From Verrucomicrobiota bacterium (GTDB lineage: Bacteria > Verrucomicrobiota > Verrucomicrobiia > Limisphaerales > JAEYXS01): 64,000 nucleotides of DNA. The DNA lies in assembly GCA_023431185.1 (NCBI GenBank), contig JAEYXS010000023.1, positions 1 to 64,000 of the forward strand, in the 5' to 3' direction. This document shows, piece by piece, positions 1 through 9,344 of this stretch (position 1 is its first letter; every line of letters begins with the position of its first letter). Both the position numbers and the translations under genes were made by a program. The notes below the pieces were generated by a model. The model searched no databases and was not told the origin of the DNA. It was given only the letters and a program-made list of their open reading frames with translations.

Positions 1-450
1 TTATGTACAAGTGCCGAGGTGGATTCCAAGGGGGGGACGGTCAGGGCGGAGGTCGCGAACGGCTGGCTGGAAGCCGGCAGTCCGGGGCGTGTGCTTAGCG
101 GCACAGTCCCTAGGCCTCGCCCGTATAGAATCTCACCCTCATTGAAGCGTAAGGCGTAAGGGGGCGAGGGCAATGGGGGGTGTTTTTGACTGGATTAGCA
201 TGAGCCGGTCGCACCGGCGGGCCTACAGGATGGGGAGAGGGGGGGTTGCCCGCTAAAGGCGCGAAACGGGGAGGGAAAAAAGGGACTGGAGGGTGGACGC
301 GAATTTCGCTACTTGGCGCGAATTATTTTCAAGAGGTTTTGGTTTTGGGGAGTGATTTACATTGTATCCTGTTGATTTTACGCTTGTTAAGCGGTTTTGA
401 AATATTCTCAAGAAAAGGGGGCCATGGACAGCCAATGTCCTACCCCCCCT
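1..450 (+). repeat. Intergenic repeat element, copy A
   Basis: Noncoding stretch sharing ordered blocks with the reverse complement of 26405-26679. The blocks are the hairpin arm GTGCCGAGGT (11-20), CCCGCTAAAGGCGC (249-262), GAATTATTTTC (320-330) and a 27-base identical block at 422-448. That block contains the small inverted repeat GGACA/TGTCC and runs into a C tract. From the second block to the last the spacing is 173 bases here and 186 in copy B, so this is a common element and not a chance match. Copy A carries about 200 extra bases between its first and second blocks. The left hairpin arm would lie before the window start. Function unknown: leader RNA, promoter module or non-autonomous mobile element are all open. 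Confidence 0.7.
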
Positions 451-565
451 TTAAGATGGGCGTATGAATGATGAAAAAGGAGCGATTTTGACGGGAGTGA
501 AAAGCGAAGGAACGAAGCCCCTGACGGAACGGGATGAGGGCCGGAATTTTGACACAGGAGATAAT

Positions 566-898
566 ATGAAGCGGCCCACTATGAGCCTGAACGAATTGCC
601 GGAGGCGTTGCGGCATACGATGTTGATCGAACTGGCGCAGGTGTTTTGCCGTCGCTTGGGACGACCACGGGCGAACGACATCGAGCAGGCGGGCTTCCAC
701 GATCTGGCGGATCTGCTTTTGCGCGGGTGGATCTTGCGCGAGCCGGGACGTTATAGCATCGGGTATCAGCCGGGCGAGGCGGTGATCCGCGAGATGTGGC
801 AACTGAATCCGGCGCTGTGCGCGGCCTTGCGTCTGCCACCCCCGCTGGTGAGCTGGGTGGAGGGAGTGGATAACAACGGGGATAAGATGGCGGCTTAG
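566..898 (+). CDS. Hypothetical protein
   Basis: 110-residue protein of unknown function. The reading frame is open from 464, but the ATG at 566 is chosen because AGGAG lies at 556-560, five bases upstream, the best ribosome-binding site in this area. The protein has an acidic/hydrophobic helical pattern, including LADLLLRGWILREPGRYSIG. This could be a small winged-helix or helical bundle, but no family is recognised. It lies just downstream of repeat element copy A, whose C tract ends about 115 bases before the start, and about 60 bases before a GNAT acetyltransferase on the same strand. It may share a transcript with the next two genes. Confidence 0.6.
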   Translation: MKRPTMSLNELPEALRHTMLIELAQVFCRRLGRPRANDIEQAGFHDLADLLLRGWILREPGRYSIGYQPGEAVIREMWQLNPALCAALRLPPPLVSWVEGVDNNGDKMAA

Positions 899-955
899 GA
901 GGGAATGTAGAATGGGACGTAGGGCTGGACGCATGATGTGAGAAAGGGCAATCGT

Positions 956-1411
956 ATGGGGATGGAAGCACAGGTGAATCGCCGGGCGCAGGTGGAGGAT
1001 CTGGACGGGTTGCTGCCGGTGGTGGAGCAATTCTACGCGCACTTCGGTTTCGCGTGGGACGCGGCGAAGAAGCGGCGGTTGCTGGCGGGGTTCTTGCAAC
1101 GGCCGGAAGCAGGCCGCCTCTGGGTGGCGCAGGTGGAGGGACGCATCGTGGGTTATGCGCTGGTGCCGTTCTATTTCGCGCTGGAGTTCGATGGGCCGGT
1201 GGCGTTGCTGGACGAGTTCTTCATGCTACCCGAGATGCGTAGTCGAGGCGCAGGCGCGAAGTTGTTGAGCGAGGTGATGGCGGCGCTGCCGGGCGAGGGG
1301 ATTCAGCGGCTGCGGCTGGAGGTGGATGAGAAACATCCGGAGGCGGCGGAGTTGTATGAACGACTGGGATTTGTACGGGATGGGAGGGAGACGTGGAGCA
1401 AGGTGGTATAG
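956..1411 (+). CDS. GNAT family N-acetyltransferase
   Basis: 151-residue acyltransferase of the GCN5-related fold, predicted to move an acetyl group from acetyl-CoA to an amine; the substrate cannot be told. The acetyl-CoA-binding motif A is visible as EMRSRGAGAKLL (Arg-x-x-Gly-x-Gly/Ala pattern) after the strand VALLDEFFML. The C-terminal EAAELYERLGFVRDGRETW is the usual strand-helix ending. A GTG at 938 is an alternative start; the ATG at 956 is preferred because a weak AAAGGG lies seven bases upstream. It sits in a same-strand run of three small genes, with 15 bases to the next one. Confidence 0.8.
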   Translation: MGMEAQVNRRAQVEDLDGLLPVVEQFYAHFGFAWDAAKKRRLLAGFLQRPEAGRLWVAQVEGRIVGYALVPFYFALEFDGPVALLDEFFMLPEMRSRGAGAKLLSEVMAALPGEGIQRLRLEVDEKHPEAAELYERLGFVRDGRETWSKVV

Positions 1412-1426
1412 ACAAGGAAATTTCTC

Positions 1427-1840
1427 ATGACTTTGCGCGAAACACATTTGATAGAAAACCCGATGTTAGTGCTGGAGGAGCTGTGTGACAGTAAGCAGCG
1501 GGATTGCTCCAAACACCTGTCGGTTTCGGATTGTTTTGATCAAGCGGATTATCCGGAAAAATTTGAGGCAGAATTTAAAAAGATGGCCGGGGACTTCACA
1601 GCTATCACGCGGCTGGTCATGGCGGAGATTGGCCCGCCGGTTTTTGTGGGAAAAACGGATGATAAGAAAGCTCCTGTCTGGGCGAATACCGGGTACCTGG
1701 TGGCTTATTGGGCGCACCAAATGGAACGGCAGCGTGAAGAATGGCGGATATATCTCGTCATTCGTCATGTGGGGCATGAGATGCCGCTGGAATTGATTTT
1801 GGGAGCGGTATGCAATCCCAAGGAGGACTGGCATGCTTGA
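1427..1840 (+). CDS. Hypothetical protein
   Basis: 137-residue soluble protein with no recognised family. The start is supported by AAGGA at 1414-1418, nine bases before the ATG. The composition is ordinary (many charged residues, one WANTGYLVAYWAHQME aromatic stretch) with no signal peptide or membrane segment. It follows the GNAT gene by 15 bases, so co-transcription is likely. The 125 bases after it hold only a TTGACA-like hexamer at 1859-1864 with no good -10 partner. Confidence 0.65.
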   Translation: MTLRETHLIENPMLVLEELCDSKQRDCSKHLSVSDCFDQADYPEKFEAEFKKMAGDFTAITRLVMAEIGPPVFVGKTDDKKAPVWANTGYLVAYWAHQMERQREEWRIYLVIRHVGHEMPLELILGAVCNPKEDWHA

Positions 1841-1965
1841 AGGTGGCAATTCCAGCTTTGACATACCCCGGTGCGGTTGGCATCGTTCCGCCTCTGTTTT
1901 GGGGCCTTTTCCCCAAGGGAAACGGGGTCCGGTGCGGTCAATGAGCGAAGTGATTTTTTAAATTT

Positions 1966-3246
<1,281 letters not shown>

Positions 3247-3278
3247 GCACGGCGGATGCCCGGCGAATTCAAGCACAG

Positions 3279-3304
3279 CCCCGGACGACACCGTCCGGGG
3301 TTTT
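3279..3304 (+). terminator. Rho-independent terminator after pfp
   Basis: Perfect 9-bp stem CCCCGGACG/CGTCCGGGG with loop ACAC, followed directly by TTTT. It lies 33 bases after the phosphofructokinase stop and just before the 3' end of the opposing PEP-CTERM gene. Confidence 0.88.
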
Positions 3305-3308
3305 GCGT

Positions 3309-4094
3309 TCAGGCCTTGGTTTGCCGCAAGGTGCGGAGCAGCCTTAAACCACCCAGTCCGGCACAAACTGCCACCGCCAAGAGCGTGGTACCGACCTCCG
3401 GGACCTTGGATTTAAATTTGATGTCGTGAATGGCGATGACCTGCTCGTGCGGGTCGCCCGCCAGAATGTTCCCTGTATTTCCGATGGTGAAAGAAAACTC
3501 GTTCACGTTGTTGGAGCCGTAATCAATGCTGACATTGCCCGCCCCGGAACCCGTCCCCGTGTCATTGGCCAGATCATTGCCGGTGACGGTCTGATTGGTG
3601 CCGGAACCGGCCGTCGAGTTGGCGGTGCCAGCCGCGAGGGCGGCGGCAATCAGGCCGTTGTCTCCCGTGGCCGACAATTCTCTGATATGGTCACGAAAGC
3701 GGTAAATGGGACTGGCTCCAAGCTGGTCGCCATCTACGTCGAACAGCGAAAAGCTGACATTGGTGGCACCAACATAATAGTAGTGGAACTGGACCGTCAC
3801 CGTGATGCTCTGGGAGGGGTCGGTGAAGTTTAAACGGAGCAGCAACGTGTCATCAGCGCTGCCCAGCCCGCCCTGTAAATCCGTCCCAATGCTCGGGTAA
3901 CCTGAGACCAAAGCGGACGTGTCCCCGGAAATGGTGATGGTGACGTCATCGAAGTCATCTCCGTCCAGATTGTAAGTTTGTGTCAAGGACCCGGCCGTCC
4001 ATGACACATTGCTCCAGTCCAAAACGGTTCCACGTGCCGGCGCAACTAGCAGCAAGCACAGCGTTATGACTGTTAGTAAAAATTGTCTAGCCAT
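3309..4094 (-). CDS. PEP-CTERM sorting domain protein
   Basis: 261-residue exported protein. The ATG at 4094 (frame open to 4178) begins a signal peptide: MARQFLLTVITLCLLLVAPARG. The body is rich in Asp, Gly, Thr and Ser with beta-strand character and several DxDxD-like loops (NLDGDDFDD, DVDGD), typical of exported beta-sandwich proteins. The C-terminus has the tripartite PEP-CTERM layout: VPE, a hydrophobic helix (TTLLAVAVCAGLGGL), then Arg/Lys residues. This family is cleaved by exosortase during export to the cell surface, often with exopolysaccharide genes. No exosortase gene is in the window. Its role beyond surface location is unknown. Confidence 0.82.
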   Translation of the reverse strand: MARQFLLTVITLCLLLVAPARGTVLDWSNVSWTAGSLTQTYNLDGDDFDDVTITISGDTSALVSGYPSIGTDLQGGLGSADDTLLLRLNFTDPSQSITVTVQFHYYYVGATNVSFSLFDVDGDQLGASPIYRFRDHIRELSATGDNGLIAAALAAGTANSTAGSGTNQTVTGNDLANDTGTGSGAGNVSIDYGSNNVNEFSFTIGNTGNILAGDPHEQVIAIHDIKFKSKVPEVGTTLLAVAVCAGLGGLRLLRTLRQTKA

Positions 4095-4307
4095 TTCTTG
4101 CTCTATGATTAGAAAACCACAGTTTTTTAAAGTTTGCAAACTATTATGATTAATAAATATAATAGAGCCATTTGGCACTGCATCTGAAACATTTAAGAGG
4201 GGTGCAGGTGGTTTTAGGGCATGTCGGAAACCTCGACATCTGCCCCCGTTCTGGTTATTTCCCCATTTCGCGTGATGACATTTAAATCAACGGGCGTCTA
4301 ACAAAGA
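4095..4307. other. Divergent AT-rich intergenic region
   Basis: 213 bases between the PEP-CTERM gene and the glycoside hydrolase/GT fusion gene, the most AT-rich stretch nearby (4091-4170). It holds a perfect 12-bp palindrome AGTTTGCAAACT at 4131-4142, a possible operator. It probably contains the promoters of both genes, but no confident -35/-10 pair was found. Confidence 0.45.
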
Positions 4308-6875
4308 ATGGCAGCGGAGGCACATGCACGTCCCCGGGTGACGGTGGATGGAAAATTCTTTCGGCTGGGGGCTGCAAAGTTCCACGTCAAAGGCGTGGCC
4401 TATGGTCCCTTTGCACCGAACGGGGACGGGGAATCCTTTGCCTCGCCGGAGCAGACTGCCCAGGATTTCAAGCAGATCAAATCGCTGGGGGCAAACCTCG
4501 TGCGGGTCTATCACGTGCCGCCGAAATGGCTGCTCGATCTGGCTGAACTGGCCGGGCTCAAGGTGCTGGTGGACATCCCTTGGGGCAAGCACCTGTGCTT
4601 CTTGGATTCCGCCGAGCTCATGCAGAAAGCGCGGGCTGCCGTGCGCCTGGCCGCCGAATCCTGCGCGTCCCATCCCGCCACCTTCGCCCTCTCCGTCGTG
4701 AACGAAATCCCGCCCGACGTGGTCCGCTGGAGCGGGGCAATGGCGGTGGGCGAATTCATCGACGAGCTGGTGGACATAGTGAAATCGCTGGACCCCCAGT
4801 GCCTCTGCACGTTCGCCAATTATCCGCCCACCGAATTTCTCCACTCCCAACGGGTCGACTTCCTTTGCTTCAATCTCTATCTGCACAAACCGGGGCCGTT
4901 CGCCAATTACCTCGCCCGTTTACAGATGATCGCGGATACGAAGCCGCTGCTGCTCGGCGAGTTCGGCATGGATTCGCTGCGCGAGGGTGAGGAAGCGCAA
5001 GGGCAGTTCCTTGAGTCACAGATCCAGACGGCCTTTCGTTCCGGGCTCGCCGGGGTGGTGGTGTTCAGCTTTACGGATGACTGGCATACGGGCGGCCACC
5101 AGATTGAGAACTGGGCCTTTGGCCTCACGACCCGGGACCGGACACCGAAGGCCGCGTATGCCGTAGTGCAGCAGCAGTTCCAGCAGGCGCCCTATTACCC
5201 GCTGCCCTATCAGCCGAAAGTCTCCGTGGTGGTGGCCAGCTACAATGGCGCACGCACGCTCCGGACCTGTCTCGAATCTCTCCAGCGCCTCAATTACACG
5301 AACTACGAGGTCATTTTGGTGGATGACGGCTCCACGGATGAGACCGAGCTCATCGCGAAGAATTTCCCCTACGCACGCTACATCCGGCACCAGGCGAACC
5401 AAGGGCTCTCCGTGGCCCGCAATACCGGCATTCAGGCTGCCACCGGGGAGATCGTGGCCTTTACCGACTCCGACTGCCGCGCGGATGAGGATTGGTTATA
5501 TTATCTGGTCGGCGATCTGCTGAACTCACGCTTCGTGGGCATCGGCGGGCATAACTTCCTGCCGTTGGAGGATGGCTGGGTGGCCTCGGCGGTCATGATG
5601 TCACCCGGCGGACCGGCGCATGTGATGCTGACGGACCGCATCGCCGAGCACATCCCCGGATGCAACATGGCGTTTTACAAATGGGCGCTCGACGAGATCG
5701 GCGGCTTTGATCCCATCTTCCGCGCGGCCGGTGATGATGTGGACATCTGCTGGCGTTTGCAGCAGCGCGGCTATCGCATCGGGTTCAGCCCGGCAGGCTT
5801 CGTGTGGCATTACCGCCGTTCGAACGTGCGCGCCTACCTCAAGCAACAGCACGGCTATGGTGAGGCGGAGGCCCTGCTCGTGCGCAAGCACCCGGAATAT
5901 TTCAACTCGCTCGGCAACAGCATCTGGCAGGGGCGCATCTACACGCCGGCCAAGCTGGGCATCGTGACGCGCTCCCCGGTCATCTACCACGGCGTGTTCG
6001 GCAGCGCGTTCTTCCAGTCGATCTACACTTCGGAAGCCTCCGTGGCGCTCATGTTGCTGACGAGCCTCGAGTTTCATGTGCTCGTGACCCTGCCCCTGTT
6101 TGTGCTGGGCGGGGTGCTGGAACATCTGATGCCGCTGGGCTGGGCGGCCCTGTTCACTTCGCTGGGCATGTGCATCACGGCGGCCGTGCAGGCGGAAGTG
6201 CCCAAGACGAAGAAGCATTGGGCCTTTCGTCCGCTGGTGGCCCTGCTCTTCTTCCTGCAACCGATCACGCGCGGTTGGGCCAGATACCGTGGCCGCCTGC
6301 TGCTGAGCCCCACGCCGCTCTCGCACCGCGAGAGCATGAACACGCTCGACCCCAGGCACGAAGGCAAGAGTTTCAAGGTCGCCCAGTATTGGACCAAACA
6401 GCCCGTTACCCGCGTGCAGTTCCTGAGCGCGATCCTCGAAGAGCTGGACAAACACAGCTGGCCGAACAAGGCGGACGTGGGCTGGAACGACTACGATATC
6501 GAGATTTACGGCAGCCGCTGGTGCTCGTTGCAGCTCACCACGGTGGCCGAGGGTCATAAGGACGGGGCGCAATTGTTCCGTTGCCGGCTGAAGACGGTAC
6601 CCAGCTTGCTGGCGGAAACAGTCGTGGCGTTGACTGTCGCGATCGAAGTGCTGCTGATCGGTTTCATCGGCAACGATATGCTTTGGGTGGTACTCGTGCT
6701 CTCTGTGCTCGGTCTGCTTTGGTTGTTGCGCTCGGAGGCGCAGGATCTGCGGCGTATCCTCTCGGTGTTCCTGGATTCCGTCGCGCCCAAGCTGGGCCTG
6801 ACCCGGATCGAACTCACGGAAGCGCCGCCCACGGCCGTCAAGACACCGCCGCCGGGGAACATCCGGCAGGGTTGA
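4308..6875 (+). CDS. Glycoside hydrolase-like/GT2 glycosyltransferase fusion, membrane-anchored
   Basis: 855 residues in three parts. Residues ~8-295 look like a clan-A glycoside hydrolase TIM barrel: VRVYHVP, an acid/base candidate Glu133 in SVVNEIP and a nucleophile candidate Glu218 in LLGEFGMDS. Residues ~305-560 are a family 2 glycosyltransferase: VSVVVASYNG, ILVDDGSTD, DSD at 387-389, GCNMAFYKWALDEIGGFD and a C-terminal HYRR region. Residues ~575-820 hold several membrane segments around a soluble stretch. No N-terminal signal peptide is visible, so the hydrolase-like domain may stay cytosolic. The fusion suggests glycan synthesis coupled to trimming or acceptor recognition; the substrate is unknown. 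The next gene is thyA, 60 bases on, which looks unrelated. Confidence 0.85.
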   Translation: MAAEAHARPRVTVDGKFFRLGAAKFHVKGVAYGPFAPNGDGESFASPEQTAQDFKQIKSLGANLVRVYHVPPKWLLDLAELAGLKVLVDIPWGKHLCFLDSAELMQKARAAVRLAAESCASHPATFALSVVNEIPPDVVRWSGAMAVGEFIDELVDIVKSLDPQCLCTFANYPPTEFLHSQRVDFLCFNLYLHKPGPFANYLARLQMIADTKPLLLGEFGMDSLREGEEAQGQFLESQIQTAFRSGLAGVVVFSFTDDWHTGGHQIENWAFGLTTRDRTPKAAYAVVQQQFQQAPYYPLPYQPKVSVVVASYNGARTLRTCLESLQRLNYTNYEVILVDDGSTDETELIAKNFPYARYIRHQANQGLSVARNTGIQAATGEIVAFTDSDCRADEDWLYYLVGDLLNSRFVGIGGHNFLPLEDGWVASAVMMSPGGPAHVMLTDRIAEHIPGCNMAFYKWALDEIGGFDPIFRAAGDDVDICWRLQQRGYRIGFSPAGFVWHYRRSNVRAYLKQQHGYGEAEALLVRKHPEYFNSLGNSIWQGRIYTPAKLGIVTRSPVIYHGVFGSAFFQSIYTSEASVALMLLTSLEFHVLVTLPLFVLGGVLEHLMPLGWAALFTSLGMCITAAVQAEVPKTKKHWAFRPLVALLFFLQPITRGWARYRGRLLLSPTPLSHRESMNTLDPRHEGKSFKVAQYWTKQPVTRVQFLSAILEELDKHSWPNKADVGWNDYDIEIYGSRWCSLQLTTVAEGHKDGAQLFRCRLKTVPSLLAETVVALTVAIEVLLIGFIGNDMLWVVLVLSVLGLLWLLRSEAQDLRRILSVFLDSVAPKLGLTRIELTEAPPTAVKTPPPGNIRQG

Positions 6876-6935
6876 TGGAATAAGCGCTTGCGATGCGGTG
6901 CCGGGGGCCTAACCTTGCGCCACTGATTCGGCGCT

Positions 6936-7730
6936 ATGGTCCAATATCTGCAACTCCTCAAACTGGTCCTCGAAAAGGGCAAATTCAAAGGCGACCGCAC
7001 GGGCACGGGCACCTACTCGCTCTTCGGTGCGCAGGCCCGCTACGATCTCCGTGAGGGTTTCCCGCTCGTCACCACCAAGAAGACACATCTCAAATCCATC
7101 ATCCATGAGCTGCTGTGGTTCCTAAAGGGAGAGACGAACATCCGTTACCTCAAGGAAAATGGCGTGACCATCTGGGACGAATGGGCCAAGGAAGATGGCA
7201 GCTTGGGCCGCGTCTACGGCGCGCAATGGTGCGATTGGCGCACCGTGGATGGCCGGTCCATCAACCAGATCGACCAGGTCATTGAGCAGATCAAAAAGAA
7301 TCCGAACAGCCGTCGCCACATCGTCAGCGCGTGGAACGTCGGCGAGATCGAGCAGATGGCGCTGCCACCCTGTCATGCGTTTTTCCAGTTCTACGTGCAG
7401 GATGGCGAACTGAGCTGCCAGCTTTATCAACGCAGTGCGGACCTGTTCCTCGGTGTGCCGTTCAACATCGCTTCGTATGCGCTGCTGACCATGATGGTCG
7501 CACAAGTCTGTGATCTGAAGCCTGGCGATTTCGTCCACACGTTCGGCGACCTGCACCTGTATTCGAATCATCTGGACCAGGCGAAACTGCAGCTCTCACG
7601 CCTCCCGCGTCCTTTGCCGCAGATGAAGCTGAATCCGGCGGTGAAAAACATCCATGATTTCAAATACGAAGATTTTGAACTGGTCGGATACGATCCGCAT
7701 CCAGGCATCAAGGCACCGATCGCGGTGTGA
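6936..7730 (+). CDS. thyA: Thymidylate synthase
   Basis: 264 residues, exactly the length of the short bacterial ThyA. It converts dUMP to dTMP using methylenetetrahydrofolate, in the cytosol. Seen: the N-terminal [11 protein letters not shown], the folate/nucleotide segment [12 protein letters not shown], and catalytic Cys146 in [12 protein letters not shown], the same number as in the E. coli enzyme. The dUMP-binding segment [18 protein letters not shown] and HLYSNHLDQ follow. No dihydrofolate reductase gene is adjacent. It lies in a same-strand run with the MgtC/DUF4010 gene 85 bases downstream. Confidence 0.97.
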   Translation: MVQYLQLLKLVLEKGKFKGDRTGTGTYSLFGAQARYDLREGFPLVTTKKTHLKSIIHELLWFLKGETNIRYLKENGVTIWDEWAKEDGSLGRVYGAQWCDWRTVDGRSINQIDQVIEQIKKNPNSRRHIVSAWNVGEIEQMALPPCHAFFQFYVQDGELSCQLYQRSADLFLGVPFNIASYALLTMMVAQVCDLKPGDFVHTFGDLHLYSNHLDQAKLQLSRLPRPLPQMKLNPAVKNIHDFKYEDFELVGYDPHPGIKAPIAV

Positions 7731-7815
7731 TGTTTTCGGCTCATTGAGTCGCATCGACTTTGTATCCCGTAGTGGTGGAAATCCTATTCCAACCGGTTTA
7801 CGTTGATGACAATCC

Positions 7816-9060
7816 ATGAACGAACTGCTCCTCACCCTCAAACCACTGGCGCTGGCCTTGGGGCTGGGACTGCTCGTGGGTTTGCAGCGGGAGCGCACCA
7901 ACACACCGCTGGCGGGGTTCCGCACATTTCCGCTCATCACCCTGGCCGGCGCGTTGGGTGCCATCCTGGCTAAAGACTTCGGCGGCTGGACGGTGGCCAT
8001 GGGTTTCGTGGTCTTGGGGGTGATGATTGTGGTGGGCAATCTGGCAGAGTTGAAGAAACCTCAGCCGGATACGGGTCTGACGACAGAGGCCGCCATGTTG
8101 GTGATGTATGGTGTGGGGGCCTACCTCGTCGTGGGCTCGACCACGGTGGCCATCATTCTCGGGGCGGTGGTGGCTGTCCTGCTGCATCTGAAGCCGCAGA
8201 TGCAGAGCTTTGCCGGGAAGCTGGGGGATGAGGATTTCAAGGCCATCATGCAGTTCGTGGTCATCACCATGCTCATCCTACCGCTTCTGCCGAGTGAGTA
8301 TTATGGCCCCTTCAAGGTGCTGAATCCCTTCAAGCTCTGGCTCATGGTGGTGCTGATCGTCGGTATCAGCCTCACGGGTTACATCATCTACAAGTTCTTC
8401 GGGGAAAAGGCGGGCACCTTGGCGGGTGGCATCCTCGGCGGGCTGATCTCCAGCACAGCCACCACCGTGAGTTACGCACGGCGCACGCGGGAGAATCCCC
8501 AGACCGCTGCCCTTGCTGCCGTGGTCATCATGATGGCATCCGCCATTGTCTTTGCCCGCGTGCTGCTGCTCATCAGCACGACGGCCCCAACGTTCTTCAG
8601 CCAGGCCAGCGGCCCTTTGGGCGCGATGCTCATGGTGACGCTGGTGCTGGCGGGCATCGCCTGGAGCATGGCGCGGGGTGAAAAATCAGCGATGCCCAAA
8701 CAGAGCAATCCGTCCGAGTTAAAGGCCGCTTTGGTCTTCGGGGCCTTGTATGGCGTCGTGCTGCTCGCAGTGGCGGCGGCTAAAGAATACTTCGGCCAGA
8801 GCGGGCTTTATGTGGTGGCGGTGCTGTCCGGTCTGACAGACATGGATGCCATCACACTTTCTGTCGCGGAGCTGGTCCATCAGGACAAGCTCGATGCCCC
8901 GACGGGCTGGCGGCTGGTGCTGACCGCGTCCCTCTCCAATCTGGTCTTCAAGACCGGCGTGGTGGCTGTCCTGGCGAACCGGGCGTTGCTGGGACGGGTC
9001 GCCTTGCTGTTCGGCAGCGCGTTCCTTGGTGGGCTCGCCATCATCCTCTTCTGGCCGTGA
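7816..9060 (+). CDS. MgtC/SapB and DUF4010 domain membrane protein
   Basis: 414-residue integral membrane protein with about a dozen hydrophobic segments. The N-terminus ALGLGLLVGLQRERTN with GFRTFPLITLAGALGAI is the MgtC/SapB pattern (conserved Gly-Leu-x-x-Gly-x-x-Arg-Glu). The C-terminal half (KFFGEKAGTLAGGILGGLIS, SGLTDMDAITLSVAELV) matches the DUF4010 extension. MgtC relatives are linked to growth in low Mg2+ and to regulating ATP synthase or transport; for this long form no activity is established. No ribosome-binding site is obvious. It stands apart from the oxidase locus, 284 bases downstream. Confidence 0.85.
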   Translation: MNELLLTLKPLALALGLGLLVGLQRERTNTPLAGFRTFPLITLAGALGAILAKDFGGWTVAMGFVVLGVMIVVGNLAELKKPQPDTGLTTEAAMLVMYGVGAYLVVGSTTVAIILGAVVAVLLHLKPQMQSFAGKLGDEDFKAIMQFVVITMLILPLLPSEYYGPFKVLNPFKLWLMVVLIVGISLTGYIIYKFFGEKAGTLAGGILGGLISSTATTVSYARRTRENPQTAALAAVVIMMASAIVFARVLLLISTTAPTFFSQASGPLGAMLMVTLVLAGIAWSMARGEKSAMPKQSNPSELKAALVFGALYGVVLLAVAAAKEYFGQSGLYVVAVLSGLTDMDAITLSVAELVHQDKLDAPTGWRLVLTASLSNLVFKTGVVAVLANRALLGRVALLFGSAFLGGLAIILFWP

Positions 9061-9093
9061 TGTGCGGCTAATCAGAGCCGCAGCGTTTCTTGG

Positions 9094-9108
9094 CTTGATT
9101 GAATCAAG
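9094..9108. promoter_or_regulatory. Palindrome resembling a CRP/FNR-type site
   Basis: CTTGATTGAATCAAG: symmetric arms TTGAT/ATCAA upstream of the cbb3 oxidase locus, 237 bases before the ccoI start. The FNR consensus has four bases between the arms; this has three, so the match is imperfect. Its placement before an oxygen-regulated locus is what makes it worth noting. Confidence 0.35.
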
Positions 9109-9322
9109 ATAGTTTCAGTGTGACAAATAAGATGGATTAGCAAGGACGCAGCTTGATTCTGTCTGCGTCGGCATCGGTTTTTCTCCCACAGCAACTTACA
9201 GGGGTCGCATCAATATAGCTACTCTATCAGCTTATTTTTAATCAGCCTTCCTAATTCTCCAGATATGTACCATGGCGGGCAAAATGCGGTGAGCCGATGC
9301 CATCGTATTCTCCGATACATGA

Positions 9323-9342
9323 GTCAGTCATAAAGGACTGAC
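9323..9342 (+). promoter_or_regulatory. Hairpin overlapping the ccoI ribosome-binding site
   Basis: Perfect 7-bp inverted repeat GTCAGTC/GACTGAC with loop ATAAAG, ending two bases before the ccoI ATG. The likely ribosome-binding bases AAGGA lie in the loop and 3' arm, so the structure could limit translation of ccoI and the genes coupled to it. Confidence 0.4.
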
Positions 9343-9344
9343 CG

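Noticed and set aside
246..467. Short plus-strand frame in repeat copy A
   Set aside because: It runs through the conserved noncoding blocks, and the equivalent region of copy B does not keep the frame.
4170..4186. TGGCAC followed by a TGAA-like element, similar to a sigma-54 promoter
   Set aside because: The -12 GC pair is missing at the required spacing.
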